In this document: one piece after another, positions 44,670 through 55,139 of the stretch
How positions within the stretch are numbered: the first letter of the stretch is position 1
Layout: each line of letters opens with the position of its first letter
Assembly: GCF_950295315.1 (NCBI RefSeq)
Contig: NC_080164.1
Coordinates: 6,371,582 to 6,435,581 of the forward strand
Direction of reading: 5' to 3'
DNA length: 64,000 nucleotides
Source of the DNA: Erinaceus europaeus
Lineage: Eukaryota > Chordata > Mammalia > Eulipotyphla > Erinaceidae
The notes under the pieces: model-generated
Seen by the model: the letters and a program-made list of their open reading frames with translations, nothing else
Told to the model about the DNA's origin: nothing
Database searches by the model: none
Translations under genes and position numbers: made by a program

Positions 44670-45534
44670 AGAAGTATCACACTTCCCAACTTCAGTTTAT
44701 ACTACAAAGTGGTAATAATCAAAACAGCATGAGTAAAAATAGACAGTCAGATGAATGTAACAGAATCAATAGTTCAGAAATGAGCCCACACATATACAAG
44801 CACCTAACATACAGCAAATGGGTCAAAACCATTCAGTGGGGTAAAAAGTTCTCTTCAATAGATGGTGCTGGGGAAATTGGGCAGCCACATGTAATCAGGT
44901 GAAACTAGACCCTGATTTAACACCATGTGCAGAGGTCAAATCAAAATGGATTAAAGATCTAGATATTAGACTAGAAACTCTAAAATTTATAGAAGAAAAT
45001 GTTGGTGAAACTTTACAGGACCTTCACATCAAAGAATGCATTTGGATACTCAAACCCCTGAGCATGGTAAGTGAAAATAAGTATAAATAAATGGAACATG
45101 AAACTATAAAGCTTCTACTTTTTGAAAACAAACTACACAAGGATAACATGGGAGAAGATATTTGCATATCACACATCAGAGAAGGGACAGATATCAAATA
45201 TCCATAAAGAATTTGTTCACAGCTACAAAAGAAGCAAATATAACCCAATAAAAAGTGGGCCAAACAGTTAAACTGTTTTCTAAATAAGAGATGCACATGG
45301 CCCACAGACACATGATGAAATGCTCCACTTATCATTAGAAAAATGAAAATTAAAATTACACTGACATACTATCTCACACCTGAGAGAATGACTTACATCA
45401 ACAAATCAAGAAATGACAGGCGTTGGGGAGGTTCTGGAGAAAAAAAGGAACTCTGCTTTACTGATGGTGAGAATGCAGACTGGTACATCCCCTTTGGAAG
45501 ACTCTATGGACAAACCGTAAACAAATAAGAGTGG

Positions 45535-45750
45535 TGGGGCCCGGTGGTATTATACCTGGTTGAGCGCACATGTTACAATGCGCAAGGACCCAGGTCCAAG
45601 TCCCCGGTCCCCACCTGCAGAGGGAAAGCTTCATGATTGTTGAAGCAGTGCTACAGGTGTCTGTCTCTTCCTCTATACCCGCCCTTCCCTCTTGATTTCT
45701 GGCTGTCTCTATCCAATAAATAAATATAGATAATTTAAATATTTTTTTTA
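45535..45750 (+). mobile_element. SINE-A subfamily 2 in L1
   Basis: 'tggggcccggtggtattata', 'cctggttgagcgcacatgtt', 'gtccccacctgcagagggaa', 'tctctatccaataaataaat'. Lacks the '(CAACAA)n' stretch, like the inner SINE at 47428. Imperfect flanks 'aagagtgg' / 'taaagtgg'. Confidence 0.88.
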
Positions 45751-46295
45751 AAGTGGAATTGCCTTATGACCCAGTAATACCACTCTTAGACATTAATCCA
45801 GTGGGCACTCAAGCACTAATTAGAAAAAAGACACATGCACCCCTATGTTCATAGCTGCATTATTCACAATAGCCAAAGAGTAGAAGCAGCCTAAATGCCC
45901 ATCAACAGACGACTGGGTAAAGAAGTTATGCGATATATATTGCATAGAATGTTTCTCTGCATTCGAAAAGATGATATTGTGTCTTTTGGAGAGAAAATGG
46001 ATGGAACTGGAGGTGATTATGCTTAGAAAAATAAGTAAAGAAAAGAAAGACAACTACCAGTTGGTTTCACTCATATGTGGAATCTAGAGATCTGATTTAC
46101 ATGAACTTGACAAAAAAAATTCAAAACAAAAGAGAAGCAAGCAAACTGTATGACAAATGAGAACTATTTTGGTTTTCTTTGGGAGTTAGAACTTTGATGG
46201 TGGATGTGTTGGGGAGCTATATATGCATTGTACTCTTACAATCTTGTAACAAACTATTAGTAAAAAGATATTTCTTTAAAAAAGAAAAATTAGGG

Positions 46296-46645
46296 GGTTG
46301 GGTGGTAGCACAGAGGGTTAAACACACGTGGCACAAAGCACAAGGAGCTGTGTAATGATGCTGGTTCCAGCCCCCGGTTCCCCACCTGCAGGGGCGTCAC
46401 TTCACAGAAGGTGAAGCAGGTCTGCAGGTGTCTGTCTTTCTCTCCCCCTCGCTGTCTTCCTCTCCTCTCTCCATCTCTCTCTGTCCTATCCAACAGTGAA
46501 CGACATCAACAATAAAAGTAATAACCACAACAAGGCTACAACAACAAAGGCAACAAAAGGGGGAAAAATGGCCTCCAGCAGCAGTGGATTCATGGTGCAG
46601 GCACCGAGCCCCAGCAATAACCCTGGAGGCAAAAATTTAAAAAAA
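46296..46645 (+). mobile_element. SINE-A long form
   Basis: 'gggttgggtggtagcacaga', 'ggttccagcccccggttccc', body, 'aggcaacaaaagggggaaaa', then 'cagcagtggattcatggtgc', 'ccccagcaataaccctggag' and an A-tail. Confidence 0.92.
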
Positions 46646-46744
46646 AAAAACTATTTTTAACCTGTCTCCATCAACATGAGTAATATTTACTCAAATATCT
46701 ATTACAAGCAATTATGACCCTTAACATAACTTTTTCCCATTTTA

Positions 46745-47065
46745 TTTAGGGGTTAATGGTTTATAGCACAGTTATCTACACTTGGAGATAATTTCCCAGC
46801 TTCATATTATGGGTAGCTTAAAAATACTCTCCCCTCACAGCCTAGGACCTAGAACCGCCCCCAACTCCTTCTTCCAATCCTCCCCCACAATCCCTTGCTT
46901 TGTCACCGACCCCCTGCCCTCCTGTCCAAGATTCACCCTGTGTTCTTCCTTTCTGACCCAGTCTCCCAAATTCCACCTATATGTGAGGTCACCCAGTACC
47001 CATCTCTCTCTTTTTGACTCAGCCTACCCAACACGATTTCTTTCGGTCTCATGTAAGGAGAGGGA
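46745..47065 (-). repeat. L1 3' end, antisense
   Basis: 'aggggttaatggtttatagc' and later 'gtgaggtcacccagtaccca', 'tctctctttttgactcagcc' match an antisense L1 3' UTR to ORF2-end transition. Diverged. Confidence 0.5.
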
Positions 47066-47249
47066 TTTCAGACCTTATGGTCTTTCATAGTTGGCCTTGG
47101 TTCACCAACATTGGTCATATCATTGTCCATTTCCCCACCCTTTTCTTATTTATCTGATTTCTTCTTTTGCTGTTATTTGTGTTACTAACTATTCTACTGA
47201 TATCACTGATCACATTTAGAGTTGAAGTTCCTTTTTTCCTTTCCTTATT

Positions 47250-47757
47250 ATTTTTTTTTTCTGCATCCAGGGTTATCACTGGAACTTGGTGCCTACACTA
47301 GGAATCTACTGCTCTGGAGGCCATTTCCCCCCCCCCTTTTTTTTTTCTGTTGGCCTTGCTGTTGTTATTGTTGTTATAGCTGTTGTTGTTGGGTAGGACA
47401 GAGAGAAATCAAGAGAGGAAAGGGGGGCCAGGTGGTGGTGCACCTGGCTAAGCGCACGTTACAGCATGCAAGGAGCCGGGTTTGAGCCCCTGTCCCCACC
47501 TGCAGAGGGAAAGCTTCTCGAGTGGTGAAGCAGAGCTGCAGGTGTCTCTCAGTCTCTCCCCTCCCTACCACCCCCTTCCTTCTCGATTTCTGGCTGTCTC
47601 TATCGAATAAGTAAATAAAGATAATTTTTTAAAAAGAGAGAGGAAAGGAAGACAGAGGGGAGAGAAAGACTTGCTTCACTGGTGAATCCTTACACCGGCC
47701 CCCTTCGCTCCAAATGCACTTAATCTGCAACACTACCGCCTCATCCCCCGCTTCTTT
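47250..47757 (-). mobile_element. Outer SINE-A long form, antisense, split
   Basis: 47255-47427: 'cagggttatcactggaactt', 'gaatctactgctctggaggc', 'gttgggtaggacagagagaa'. Resumes after the inner SINE with 'aggaagacagaggggagaga' and 'gcacttaatctgcaacacta'. Confidence 0.85.
47428..47635 (+). mobile_element. Inner SINE-A, subfamily 2
   Basis: 'ggccaggtggtggtgcacct', 'gggtttgagcccctgtcccc', 'gagtggtgaagcagagctgc', 'ctctatcgaataagtaaata'. Flanked by the 12-bp duplication 'agagaggaaagg', and in opposite orientation to its host SINE. Confidence 0.9.
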
Positions 47758-47769
47758 TCATGTCTAGCT

Positions 47770-48600
47770 CCTTGCAGTAATTCTTGAAAGGTAGGATTGG
47801 TGGTACTAAATTCCTTCTGTTTCTGTAGGTTTGGGAAGATTTTAGTTTCTACTTCATATGTGAAGTATAATTTGGCAGCATAGACTGTTCATGTTTGGCA
47901 ATTTTTATCTTTTAATACTGTGAATGTCATTGCACTCCCTTCCTGCCTCTAAGGTTTGTAATGAGAAATATGAAAGCCTGACTGTTCTGTCTCTCCATGT
48001 CAAGTTCTTCATTTCCCTAGTCACCTGTAGTACTTTTTACTTGTTCTTGCTTTTTGATACTTTTACTATAATATGTTAACATACGGGCCATTTTAGATCC
48101 AGGAACTTGAGTCTCTATACAGTTTCCTAAATGTCTTCTTCTTGAATGTTGCCCGTGTGGGGAAAAAAACCTGTTATGATCTCTTTGAATCTGTTCTCCG
48201 TTCTTTTCCACTCTTCATCCTCAGTTACCAGTAACTCACAAATTAATTTTTTTTCCTGATGGAGTCTGTGATTTCACAGAGAACTGCTTCATCTTTCATG
48301 GCCCTTTCCTCTCCAACAGTTCTGCACTCAGAGGCTGTGGTGGTTTTATCTTCTAGCCCTGATATTCTCTCATCAAGCTGATTTATTTTACTTACTAGGT
48401 CCCTTATGTAAGCCTAAACTACATCCAGTGTCTCCTTTATATCCCATGGCTCTGTCTAGGGTTTTCTGTGTGTCTTGTAGCTTTTTGGTGAAATGATCTC
48501 TGAGATCCTAAGTTTATACCTGTATGTTATGGCTAGAGTCTTGAATTGCCTTCATAACAAGCTTTCTGAATTCAAAATTAGACATTTTTTTCCAAATCTT
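47770..48600 (-). repeat. L1 5'/ORF1-region fragments, antisense
   Basis: 'ttcttgaaaggtaggattgg', 'tttgggaagattttagtttc', 'actgtgaatgtcattgcact' and 'ttgaatctgttctccgttct', then 'agctgatttattttacttac' are antisense phrases of mammalian L1 ORF1 and the segment upstream of ORF2. Fully broken frames. Confidence 0.5.
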
Positions 48601-48624
48601 TGTGAATTTTAACAGTTGAATTTT

Positions 48625-49020
48625 CCCGAGGTTTTGCTTAGTGATTTATAAGACTATATTCTAATAGAAGTGTGTATTAACACCATTTCCACCACTTAGG
48701 GTCTGTATCCTTTACCCCCACCACCCTGCTCCTACCCCCACACCTCTAAACCCCCCCAAGTTTATTACTTTGGTGAAATACTCCAAAATCAGTCAGTTTT
48801 TGTCTTCAAAGTTAGTCCCATAACCCTTACCACTTGTGACTCACTGAATTCCTTCAAATGTTGTGATTTTGTTGTTTTTGTTCTTGGTTGTTTCTTTTTT
48901 TCATTCAACAAATATAATATAAACATAGCATCTCTAATAGTTATGAATCCATGGAGATGATTTTCACTAACAAACTTGCAATGACATATAGTGCAACTTT
49001 CTTCAGTAATAAGCAAAGTG
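48625..49020 (-). repeat. L1 3' end, antisense
   Basis: 48640-48790 is nearly identical to 50358-50520 ('tagtgatttataagactata', 'aacaccatttccaccactta', 'tttattactttggtgaaata'), the antisense L1 3' UTR. Confidence 0.7.
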
Positions 49021-49387
49021 ACTGTTTAAAGAAAATTTTTTCTTGAAGTGACAAAAATTTAACAACTGTAGCTGAGTGACATAAAAGTGGAAAAGGACAT
49101 TCCAAACAAGGGAAATGGCATATGCTGAGCTCCTATGGCAAAAAGGCCAAGGTCTGGAGAGCAGAAAGATAGCACAGTAAAGAAAACAAAAGAAGCAGAC
49201 AAGGACTAAAGCATGTAGAGTCTATTGGGCCCTGTTTACAATAAGAGTCTTTATCTAAAATCAGTGTGAATCCATTGAAGAGACATAAGGAAGTAGGCTA
49301 TGGGATTACATCTAAATTGTAGAGAAACAACTTTTGTTGAGAACAAATTTGGGTGGATGATTGAAGGAGACAGAAAGAAGCTATTTA

Positions 49388-49668
49388 GGGTCAGGTGGCG
49401 GCATGCCCAGTTAAACACACATCTTACCAAACTCAAGGAACCCTGCAAGAATCCAGGCTTAATCCCCCAGCTCCCTACCTCCAGCAGGGACACTTCACAT
49501 GCAGTATTGCAGGTGTCTCTCTTTCTCTCTCCCTCTCTCTCCCTAGTGATCACTCCTCTCTCAATTTCTGTCATATCAAATAAAATGGAAAAAACAGTCT
49601 TCTAGAAGCAGTGAATTCATAATGCCAGCATTGAGCCCCAGTGATAATCCTAGAGGCAAGAAAAAAAA
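49388..49668 (+). mobile_element. SINE-A long form, diverged
   Basis: 'ggtcaggtggcggcatgccc', 'ggcttaatcccccagctccc', CT tract, 'gaagcagtgaattcataatg', 'ccccagtgataatcctagag', A-run. Confidence 0.78.
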
Positions 49669-49789
49669 AAAGAGGTCATTTAAGAGACTTTTTGTAAATA
49701 AATGGGAAATGGACCCAGTTAGTGGCAATGATGTGAAATGCACAGAGGCAAAACTGACAATACTTACACCTGAGATTATATATAGGGAG

Positions 49790-49968
49790 TCAGGGGCTGG
49801 GCAATGGCAAACATAGTCAATTGCATGTTTCCATTCACAGGAGCCCAGGTTCAAGCCTTGGGTCTTGATTTGCAGGGGGGAGGGGAGCTCCAACAGTGGT
49901 AAAGCAATGCTGCAGATACCCTTTTGTTCATCACTCTTCCTTGCCTTCTCCTCTTTAACAAAAAAAAA
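49790..49968 (+). mobile_element. SINE-A, old
   Basis: 'caggggctgggcaatggcaa', 'caggttcaagccttgggtct', 'cagtggtaaagcaatgctgc'. Diverged, with an A-run end. Confidence 0.65.
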
Positions 49969-49984
49969 AAGTTGTTGTTTTTTT

Positions 49985-50222
49985 AGGGGGAGGGGATTAG
50001 TGATATAATAATGATTGACTAGACTGTGGGATAAGAGGGGTACAGTTCCATACAATTCCCACTATCAAAGTTCCATGTCCCATCCCTCCATTGTTAGGCT
50101 TCCTATTCTTTATCACTCTGGAAGTATGGGCCAAAGATCTTTATGGGGAGTTGGGAGGTCTGGCTTCTATAATTGCTTCTCTGATGGGCATCGACGTTAA
50201 CACTTTGATCCATACTCCCAGC
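49985..50222 (-). repeat. L1 3' UTR end, antisense
   Basis: 'agtgatataataatgattga', 'gggataagaggggtacagtt', 'ttcctattctttatcactct', 'aaagatctttatggggagtt', 'ctataattgcttctctgatg'. Confidence 0.78.
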
Positions 50223-50354
50223 CTGCTTCTTAAAAATGTATTAATAACAATTTGAGCCTCATGTTGAAATCCAGTCAGTTTACTAATATCAAACTGAAGA
50301 CTATGCATTAAAAAGCTCAAGACATTCAATCTATATTTCCCCTCTCATATTGAT

Positions 50355-50691
50355 TAAATAGTGATTTATAAGACTATATTCTAATAGAAGTGTATATTAA
50401 CACCATTTCCACCACTTAGGGTCTATATCCTTACCCTCACCCCCTTATTCCTACCCCTATACCTCTAATCCCCCCCCCAAAGTTTATTACTTTGGTGAAA
50501 TACTCCAAAATCTGTCAACTTCTGCTTTGCATTTCCCTTGCTGTTCTACTTTCTTAACTTCTGTTAATGAGTGGGATCATCCCATAGTCCTCTTTCTCCT
50601 TCTGACTCATCTCACTTAACATATTTTTTTCTAGCTCCACCCAAGATAGGTCAAAGAAGGTGGATTCATTATTCTTAGTAGCATTATTCTT
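50355..50691 (-). repeat. L1 3' UTR/ORF2 end, antisense, left part
   Basis: 'tagtgatttataagactata' to 'ctagctccacccaagatagg' and 'aggtggattcattattctta'. Interrupted by the reverse-transcriptase element at 50698. The left flank repeats 'attattcttagtagc' twice in tandem (50668-50697). Confidence 0.82.
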
Positions 50692-50697
50692 AGTAGC

Positions 50698-51320
50698 CCC
50701 AGTATGGTTCCGTAGCCCCCATGTCCACTTGGTTGATTCCAAATTATATTCCTCCATGAGGATAATTTCTGGAACCATCTGTCCCACCCCGGTTCCATGG
50801 CTGCCAGTTCTTAGCAACATCGCCCCGCCAGATATTCGTTGGGATGCAGCATCATCTAAGTTCATTTCGCACGTCTACGCCCGACCGGACCTGCCAATAT
50901 ACGCAGATATCTTCGCCCACCCTGTCCAACGCTTGACGTCTCGTCACCCAATCTGGTCCCCTACGCCTACACTGAACTTCTCTGTTCCAGTCTCTTGGAA
51001 ACAGAGTTGGCAGTCAGCTGAGGTAAAGAACAAACACCTCATCACAGACCCCTGCAAGCGTCAACCCGGCTTTGACCTAGCACGTTATGATTGGGCCCTC
51101 CTCAATCGCTATCGAACAGGCCATGGCCGGTGTGCTGCTATGTTCCATCGCTGGGGAGCCAGAGACGACCCGAACTGCCCTTGCGGCTCCAGACAGACTA
51201 TGACCCACATAGTCAACGACTGCCACCTCTCCAGATTCAAAGGAGGTCTCGAAACTTTACATCAGGCTCAACCTGACCCTGTTGACTGGCTACGGAAGAA
51301 GGGCAAACGCTAGAAGAAGA
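50698..51320 (+). mobile_element. Non-LTR retrotransposon, copy 2 (5'-truncated)
   Basis: 623 bp, colinear with 32805-33420 of copy 1, with about 23 mismatches in about 612 aligned bases by hand count. Ends in the native stop followed by 'aagaaga'. Short target duplication 'agtagc' at 50692-50697 and 51321-51326. Inserted into an antisense L1. Confidence 0.92.
50699..51313 (+). pseudogene. C-terminal part of the element's RT protein, open
   Basis: About 205 codons without a stop (the open frame extends into flanking L1 from 50660) to the native TAG at 51311-51313. It holds the region downstream of the RT fingers and palm: 'PVWFRSPHVHLVDSK', 'PWLPVLSNIAPPD', 'RTGHGRCAAMFHRWGARDD' and the knuckle 'CPCGSRQTMTHIVNDC' (C-x-C-x7-H-x4-C). 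The RT catalytic core is absent, so it cannot act as an RT. The unbroken frame suggests this insertion is fairly young. Confidence 0.88.
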
Positions 51321-51326
51321 AGTAGC

Positions 51327-52200
51327 TGAGTAGCATTTCATTGTGTAAATATACAAGTTTCTCATCCACTCATCTGTTGTTTGACACCTGGGTTTTTTTT
51401 CCAGGCTTGGGATATTATGAATTGTGCTGCTATGAGCATAGGTGTACACATATCTTTTTGCATGGGTGTATTTTACTCCTTAGGCTATATCCCCAGGAGA
51501 GGAATTATTTGGTCATAAGGAATGAGCATTCATAGCCTTGTAAGGGTTTGCCAGATTGTTCTCCACAGAGGTTGGATCAATTTAGATTCCCACCAGCAGT
51601 GCAGGAAGGTTCCTTTCTCCCCGCAATCTCAACACCATGTGTTTCTGCTGTCATTTCTGATATATGACATTCTCACAGGGGTGAGGTGGCATCTTATTGC
51701 TGTCTTTATTTGCATTTCTCTGACACTCAATGACTTGGAGCAATTCTTCATATGTCTGTTGGCTTTTGGGATCTCTTCTGTAGTGAATATTCTATTCATA
51801 TCCTCTCCCCACTTTTGAATTGGGTCATTTGCCTTCTTATTGCTAAGTTTGGTGAGCTCTTTATATATTTTGGTTATTAGCCCCTTGTCTGGTGTATGGC
51901 ATGTAAAGATCTTCTCCCACTCTGTGAGGGGTCTCTTTGGGTGATGGTTTCTTTTGCTGTGCAGAAGCTTTTTAACTTAATGTAATCCCATTGCTTGATT
52001 TTTGTTTTTGTCTTCCTTGCAATTGGTTCTCTATCCTCAAAGATGCCCTTGAGATTTAGATGGGAAAGAGTTCTATCAATATTTTCCTCTAAGTATTTGA
52101 CAGTTTCTGGTCTAACATCCAGATTCTTGATTCACTCTTCCTCACCTCCTTTTTTTTCTGTGGTTTTATCTGGTTTTTCAAGGGAACAAGGGCATGGTCT
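51327..52200 (-). repeat. L1 ORF2 C-terminal region, antisense, right part
   Basis: 'gctgagtagcatttcattgt', 'gattgtgctgctatgagcat'-type phrases, 'gacattctcacaggggtgag', 'tttgcatttctctgacactc', 'cttttgctgtgcagaagctt'. Continues the piece at 50355-50691 across the inserted copy 2. Frames broken. Confidence 0.85.
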
Positions 52201-53265
52201 TTTGGTTGCTGCTACTCCATGGTCATGACTCCTTCCATAATATAAAAATTTAATGATAAATTTAAGTTGTTACTGAAGTAATTCTAGTAGTAATTAAAAG
52301 GGCCACATATACTATTTTATTAAATATAAAAGTACTGAGTGGCATAGGACTTTGGTTGTGGGCACAGTGTGAAATTATACCCTTATGATATTATTATTAT
52401 TAATTTGTTAAAAATTTAACAAAATAAGTAAAAGAATAGGGAAGACAGTGAAGAAGTAATACACAGAACTTGCATGTGAGATATCACAGGTTCTAATCCA
52501 GATATCACCAATAGCATCAACTCAGCAATGCCCTGGTTAAATAAATAAATGAACATAGAGGAAAGATAAAAATAATGCATACAGTGTGTAAAAGCATTAA
52601 AATTCGAATGTGATTCCAATGAATAAATGAGAAAGTTTCCATATAGAAGCAGAGTTATTTGAAGGGCATTTTATTTCTTACATTATGTTCCTTCATTTCT
52701 TCTGGAATCTGAGTGCACTGGGGTTGACTGGTCTGTTAGCCTACAACAGCCCTTATCAATATGACAGGAAGTCTTCAGTACAGGGCCCTGATGGGTTCAG
52801 GAATCTGAGCTGCATTATTGGCACTTTAGTCTAACTCTTTACCACCACAGTAAGAATGCATTCGGATACTTAATGCAGCTTTATGAAAACTATACCATAG
52901 ATTCAAAAGAGGAATTGCCTTAGTCAGTTTTAGGGTGAACTCTCTGAGCATCAAATGAAAAGACACATAATCTGTGAACTAGTGACAAGTGTGGTCTCTG
53001 AAATAACCATGCCTTATGAAGCCACAAACAAGCAGCAGATGGTTGTTCCAGCACTAATACACTTCACCCCCCGCCCCACACACACACAATTTTTGTTAAC
53101 CTGGGATTGCTCAAACTAAATATATAAAACCAATAGTCCTACACACACATCAGACACTTCTTGGTAAGGACAAATGTACTTGGTTGAAACACTGGACTGA
53201 GTCCACTTAAGCATCTGATTCCTTCTAATGTAAATTTTGCTCCAATAGACATCACTAGTCAATGA
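52201..53265. other. No recognised gene
   Basis: 52436-52545 ('agggaagacagtgaagaagt', 'cttgcatgtgagatatcaca') may be an old sense SINE-B. The rest is unrecognised. Confidence 0.4.
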
Positions 53266-53267
53266 CT

Positions 53268-53350
53268 TCCAATGTCTTCTCTGCTTTCCTGTGCCTATGA
53301 TTCCATTTATTCAGGCCATATGCCTGGAATGTCCTTTCACCTCCTCACCT
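53268..53350 (+). repeat. Possible L2 3' fragment
   Basis: 'ttcaggccatatgcctggaa' and 'tgtcctttcacctcctcacc' resemble the 3' region of mammalian L2. Weak. Confidence 0.3.
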
Positions 53351-53444
53351 CCTGTAAAAATAATGCCTGACATTTAATTGACTCTATTTTACAGATAAAG
53401 ACTCAGACATTCAACCCAATTCTCATCTGCTGTATTTTTATATT

Positions 53445-53920
53445 CTTCCTAGCCTTTTCCAGAATGGAGACCCCAAATCTCATCTGCTCTATTCATACCT
53501 TTAGGTTCCTGATTATTAAACAATTTGTTCTGCTTTATATTGTAATGTCTTTCAGCCACAAAATTACAGATGCTACCATGATGCCAACCTGACTTTCCTG
53601 GGCAGACGACCTCACCAATGAGTCCTAGAGCCCCTAAATCCCCAGAGCCTTATCCCACTAGGGAAAGACAGAAACAGGCTGGGAGTATGAGTTAACCTGC
53701 CAATGTCCATGTCCAGTAGAGAAGCAGTTACAGAGGTCATACTTTTTACCCTCTGCACTCCATAAAGATCTTTGACCCATACTCCCAGAGGGATAAAGAA
53801 TAGAGAAGCTTCCAATGAAGGGGATGGGATACAAAAGTCTGTTAGTGGGAATTGTGTGGAATTTTACACCTCTTATCCAGTGGATTTTTGATAATAATTA
53901 AATCAATAAAAAAAGGAATT
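53445..53920 (+). repeat. L1 3' UTR end, older subfamily
   Basis: 'ccagaatggagaccccaaat', 'ctgattattaaacaatttgt', 'gactttcctgggcagacgac', 'ctagggaaagacagaaacag', 'aaagtctgttagtgggaatt' and 'taaatcaataaaaaaagg'. Confidence 0.82.
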
Positions 53921-54069
53921 CAGCACAGTTCAGTAATATATTCAAAATACACAATTACTAATAAAGCCAGAATTTAGATGTTGGCCTGCAGAACTCAAAT
54001 TCATGTTCTTTCCAATATGTTTCTTCAAGACCAGCCTCAAGTCTACTACTTCATTGGTTTTTAAGCTAC

Positions 54070-54225
54070 TGTATTCTTTTTTTAAATTTAATTTAATTTA
54101 TCTATTTGGATAAAGACAGAGAAATTGAAAGGAGACTGGGGATATAGAGAAGGAGAAAGACAGACACATGCATCACTACTTCACCACTTATGAAGCTTTC
54201 CCTCTGCAGATGGCGGGCCTTAAAT
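54070..54225 (-). mobile_element. SINE-A fragment, antisense
   Basis: 'gataaagacagagaaattga', 'actacttcaccacttatgaa', 'ctctgcagatggcgggcctt'; the head end is lost. Confidence 0.72.
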
Positions 54226-54348
54226 CATGTTAAAATCATGATTTAACAGTTCTAAGACTTGGAAATAGCAGCACCTCGTAAAGAAAAGAATTGTTGGAGG
54301 CAATGAGGAAAGGAGAAATTTCTATTCACTTCAACCATCTTTACCAAT

Positions 54349-54789
54349 TGTTGGTACGCATGAGACCCCTTCTGTTTCATTTGGTTTAAATCCCCCCTGC
54401 TTAACACTATTCTATTTACATAACCACTTCATTCTATTTACATAACCACTGTTAACAAGTTCCACCCTCCCTCCATTTGTGGTTCAGTGATAGGATTCTC
54501 TCGCCTAATCTGCCCCCTCATTGTCACACCCTGATTTTCACCAGTCACTTTTCTCTCCACCCTCTCTATGTCACATCCTGTTTCCACCCTAATTGGCAAG
54601 TATATATAAAATCAGCATTGTGAGTTTTACAGTACTGTACCTTTAGTTTAGCTTAGCTCGGCTTAGATTGTGCTGCATCCTGCATGAATAAAGAGATACT
54701 GCCTACAGCTCAACCATGAATCCCTGGTCGTCTGTTACCCGCCCGTGAAGCTAGCCCGGTGAAAACAACATAACCCATCGTAAACAACA
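54349..54789 (+). mobile_element. Solo LTR B (same family as LTR A)
   Basis: 441 bp, TGTTG...CAACA, with exact 6-bp duplication 'accaat' at 54343-54348 and 54790-54795. Same tandem 'attctatttacataaccact' units, TATA 'agtatatataaaatc' at about 54600, 'gaataaagagatactg' at about 54685. Where LTR A has the full tRNA-Gly-like start, this copy has a shortened 'tttgtggttcagtgatagga'. Confidence 0.9.
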
Positions 54790-55139
54790 ACCAATCTATA
54801 TCCTTCCCACTGCTCACACGTATCTAGAAGCTAGATATAATCAAGATTTTTATGAAGATACTGTGAAAGTCTGCTGCTACACATTAGCCTATATGGTTGC
54901 TAGGGAAACAATCTGCTCTGTCTTGTAGAGAAGCTTCTTAGAAAGTGGGACACGACTCAGAAAGAGGGAGCATGGAAATCTTTGCAGGGAACTGGTGTCT
55001 GAATGCACAGTCAACACTATGCACTCTTCCCACTGTTCCCAAAGTCCATTTCCAAACCCCAAACATGTTTGCTTTGCAGACACTTCTACAGCTATTCAGT
55101 GTGCTAAAAAAACCATGAATCCCAGCCAAATCTGTCTCC

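Larger units (their letters stand above)
44263..46285 (+). repeat. L1 ORF2 3' third and 3' UTR, with two SINE insertions
   Basis: 'ttcaatagcatttttcaagc', 'tagaaccacaaaaggccaca' | SINE | 'cttcagtttatactacaaag', 'agatggtgctggggaaattg', then the frame 45343-45528 reading 'YYLTPERMTYINKS' | SINE | 'ttgccttatgacccagtaat', 'cattattcacaatagccaaa', 'tcactcatatgtggaatcta' and a short 3' UTR ending 'gtaaaaagatatttctttaa'. Collinear with ORF2 from about two-thirds of its length to the end. Multiple stops. Confidence 0.88.

Noticed and set aside
49576..50055. Minus-strand frame of 159 codons
   Set aside because: It runs across three unrelated repeats (SINE-A, unique DNA, SINE-A) and has no protein features.
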